Shown here piece by piece: positions 5,759-6,180 of a stretch of 6,180 bases of DNA. The stretch lies in NCBI GenBank assembly GCA_018695085.1, contig JABHOU010000153.1, positions 1 to 6,180 of the forward strand. Reading direction: 5' to 3'. The DNA comes from Opitutia bacterium. GTDB lineage: Bacteria; Verrucomicrobiota; Verrucomicrobiia; Opitutales; Seribacteraceae. Under the pieces are notes generated by a model that ran no database searches, was not told the origin of the DNA, and saw only the letters and a list, made by a program, of their open reading frames with translations. Made by a program: the position numbers and the translations under genes. The first letter of the stretch is position 1, and every line of letters starts with the position of its first letter.

Positions 5759-6180
5759 ATGACTTCCCGAATAAATGAACGAGTTATGGTGGCCTTGTCC
5801 GGAGGCGTGGACAGTGCCGTGGCGGCGACCTTACTGGTCGACGCGGGTCACGAAGTGGAAGGGGTCTATGTAAAGACTTGGGAGCACGAAACGGATGTGC
5901 TGGGCGATTGCCCCGGAGCACAGGACCTTGCGGATGCGCAAGACATCGCCGAATGTTTGGGGATTCCCTTCGAAGTCGTCAACTTCGTCGATTTTTATCA
6001 AGAGAACGTGGTCCGCCCCATGGTGGAAGGTTACAGAAATGGCATTACTCCCAATCCGGATGTGACCTGCAACCGCCGGATGAAGTTCGGAAAATTGCTC
6101 GAGCACGCGGAGGAGAGAGGATTCGAGGCTTTGGCCACAGGCCATTACTGTAGACGGGAGCTCGACGAGAACGGCACGCC
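5759..6180 (+). CDS. mnmA: tRNA-specific 2-thiouridylase, N-terminal part (cut by window end)
   Basis: The first 140 residues are present and the frame is still open at the right edge. They show the PP-loop ATP-pyrophosphatase motif SGGVDS (14-19), the family segment DCPGAQDLADAQDIAECLGIP (50-70), TPNPDVTCNRRMKFG (97-111) containing the first catalytic cysteine C104, and ATGHY (126-130). MnmA (TrmU) activates U34 of Lys, Glu and Gln tRNAs with ATP and replaces the 2-oxygen with sulfur delivered by a sulfur-relay system; it acts in the cytoplasm. The second catalytic cysteine lies in the missing C-terminal half. The ATG at 5759 is preceded by an A-run with no ribosome binding site. An internal ATG at codon 10 (5786) would leave only four residues before the PP-loop and cut the first strand, so 5759 is preferred. 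Confidence 0.95.
   Translation, partial: MTSRINERVMVALSGGVDSAVAATLLVDAGHEVEGVYVKTWEHETDVLGDCPGAQDLADAQDIAECLGIPFEVVNFVDFYQENVVRPMVEGYRNGITPNPDVTCNRRMKFGKLLEHAEERGFEALATGHYCRRELDENGT

Overview
The window comes from a Gram-negative bacterium. The evidence is an outer-membrane beta-barrel porin with a signal peptide and a C-terminal Phe, and the housekeeping genes rph and mnmA in ordinary bacterial form. The mixture of an alginate-export-type porin, a secreted FecR-domain protein with a terminal CxxCH, a cytoplasmic pullulanase/isoamylase-type enzyme, balanced GC and frequent weak or absent Shine-Dalgarno sites fits Verrucomicrobiota (Opitutae-like). That placement is inference from gene character, not a proven assignment.

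Layout: the left edge (1-264) is the 3' end of rph (RNase PH). A 142-bp gap follows. Four same-strand genes come next: an alginate_exp-family outer-membrane protein (407-1729); a secreted FecR-domain protein with a C-terminal c-type haem motif (1739-2380), whose ribosome binding site is built into the porin's stop codon; a small double-membrane-segment zinc-ribbon protein (2463-2711), preceded by overlapping palindromes and a possible leaderless promoter; and a mini MotA-like four-helix membrane protein (2773-3252). A convergent GH13 debranching enzyme lies on the minus strand (3305-5674). It is divergent from mnmA (5759 onward), which is cut by the right edge.

How the genes fit together: rph, mnmA and the GH13 gene are RNA-metabolism and glycogen/alpha-glucan enzymes with no evident functional link. 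The accessory interest is the four-gene membrane/envelope block. The porin and the FecR-haem protein are very probably made as a translationally linked pair and exported together. The zinc-ribbon and MotA-like proteins are inner-membrane proteins of unknown role that may be read with them or from their own promoter. No mobile element, CRISPR array, tRNA or rRNA was seen.
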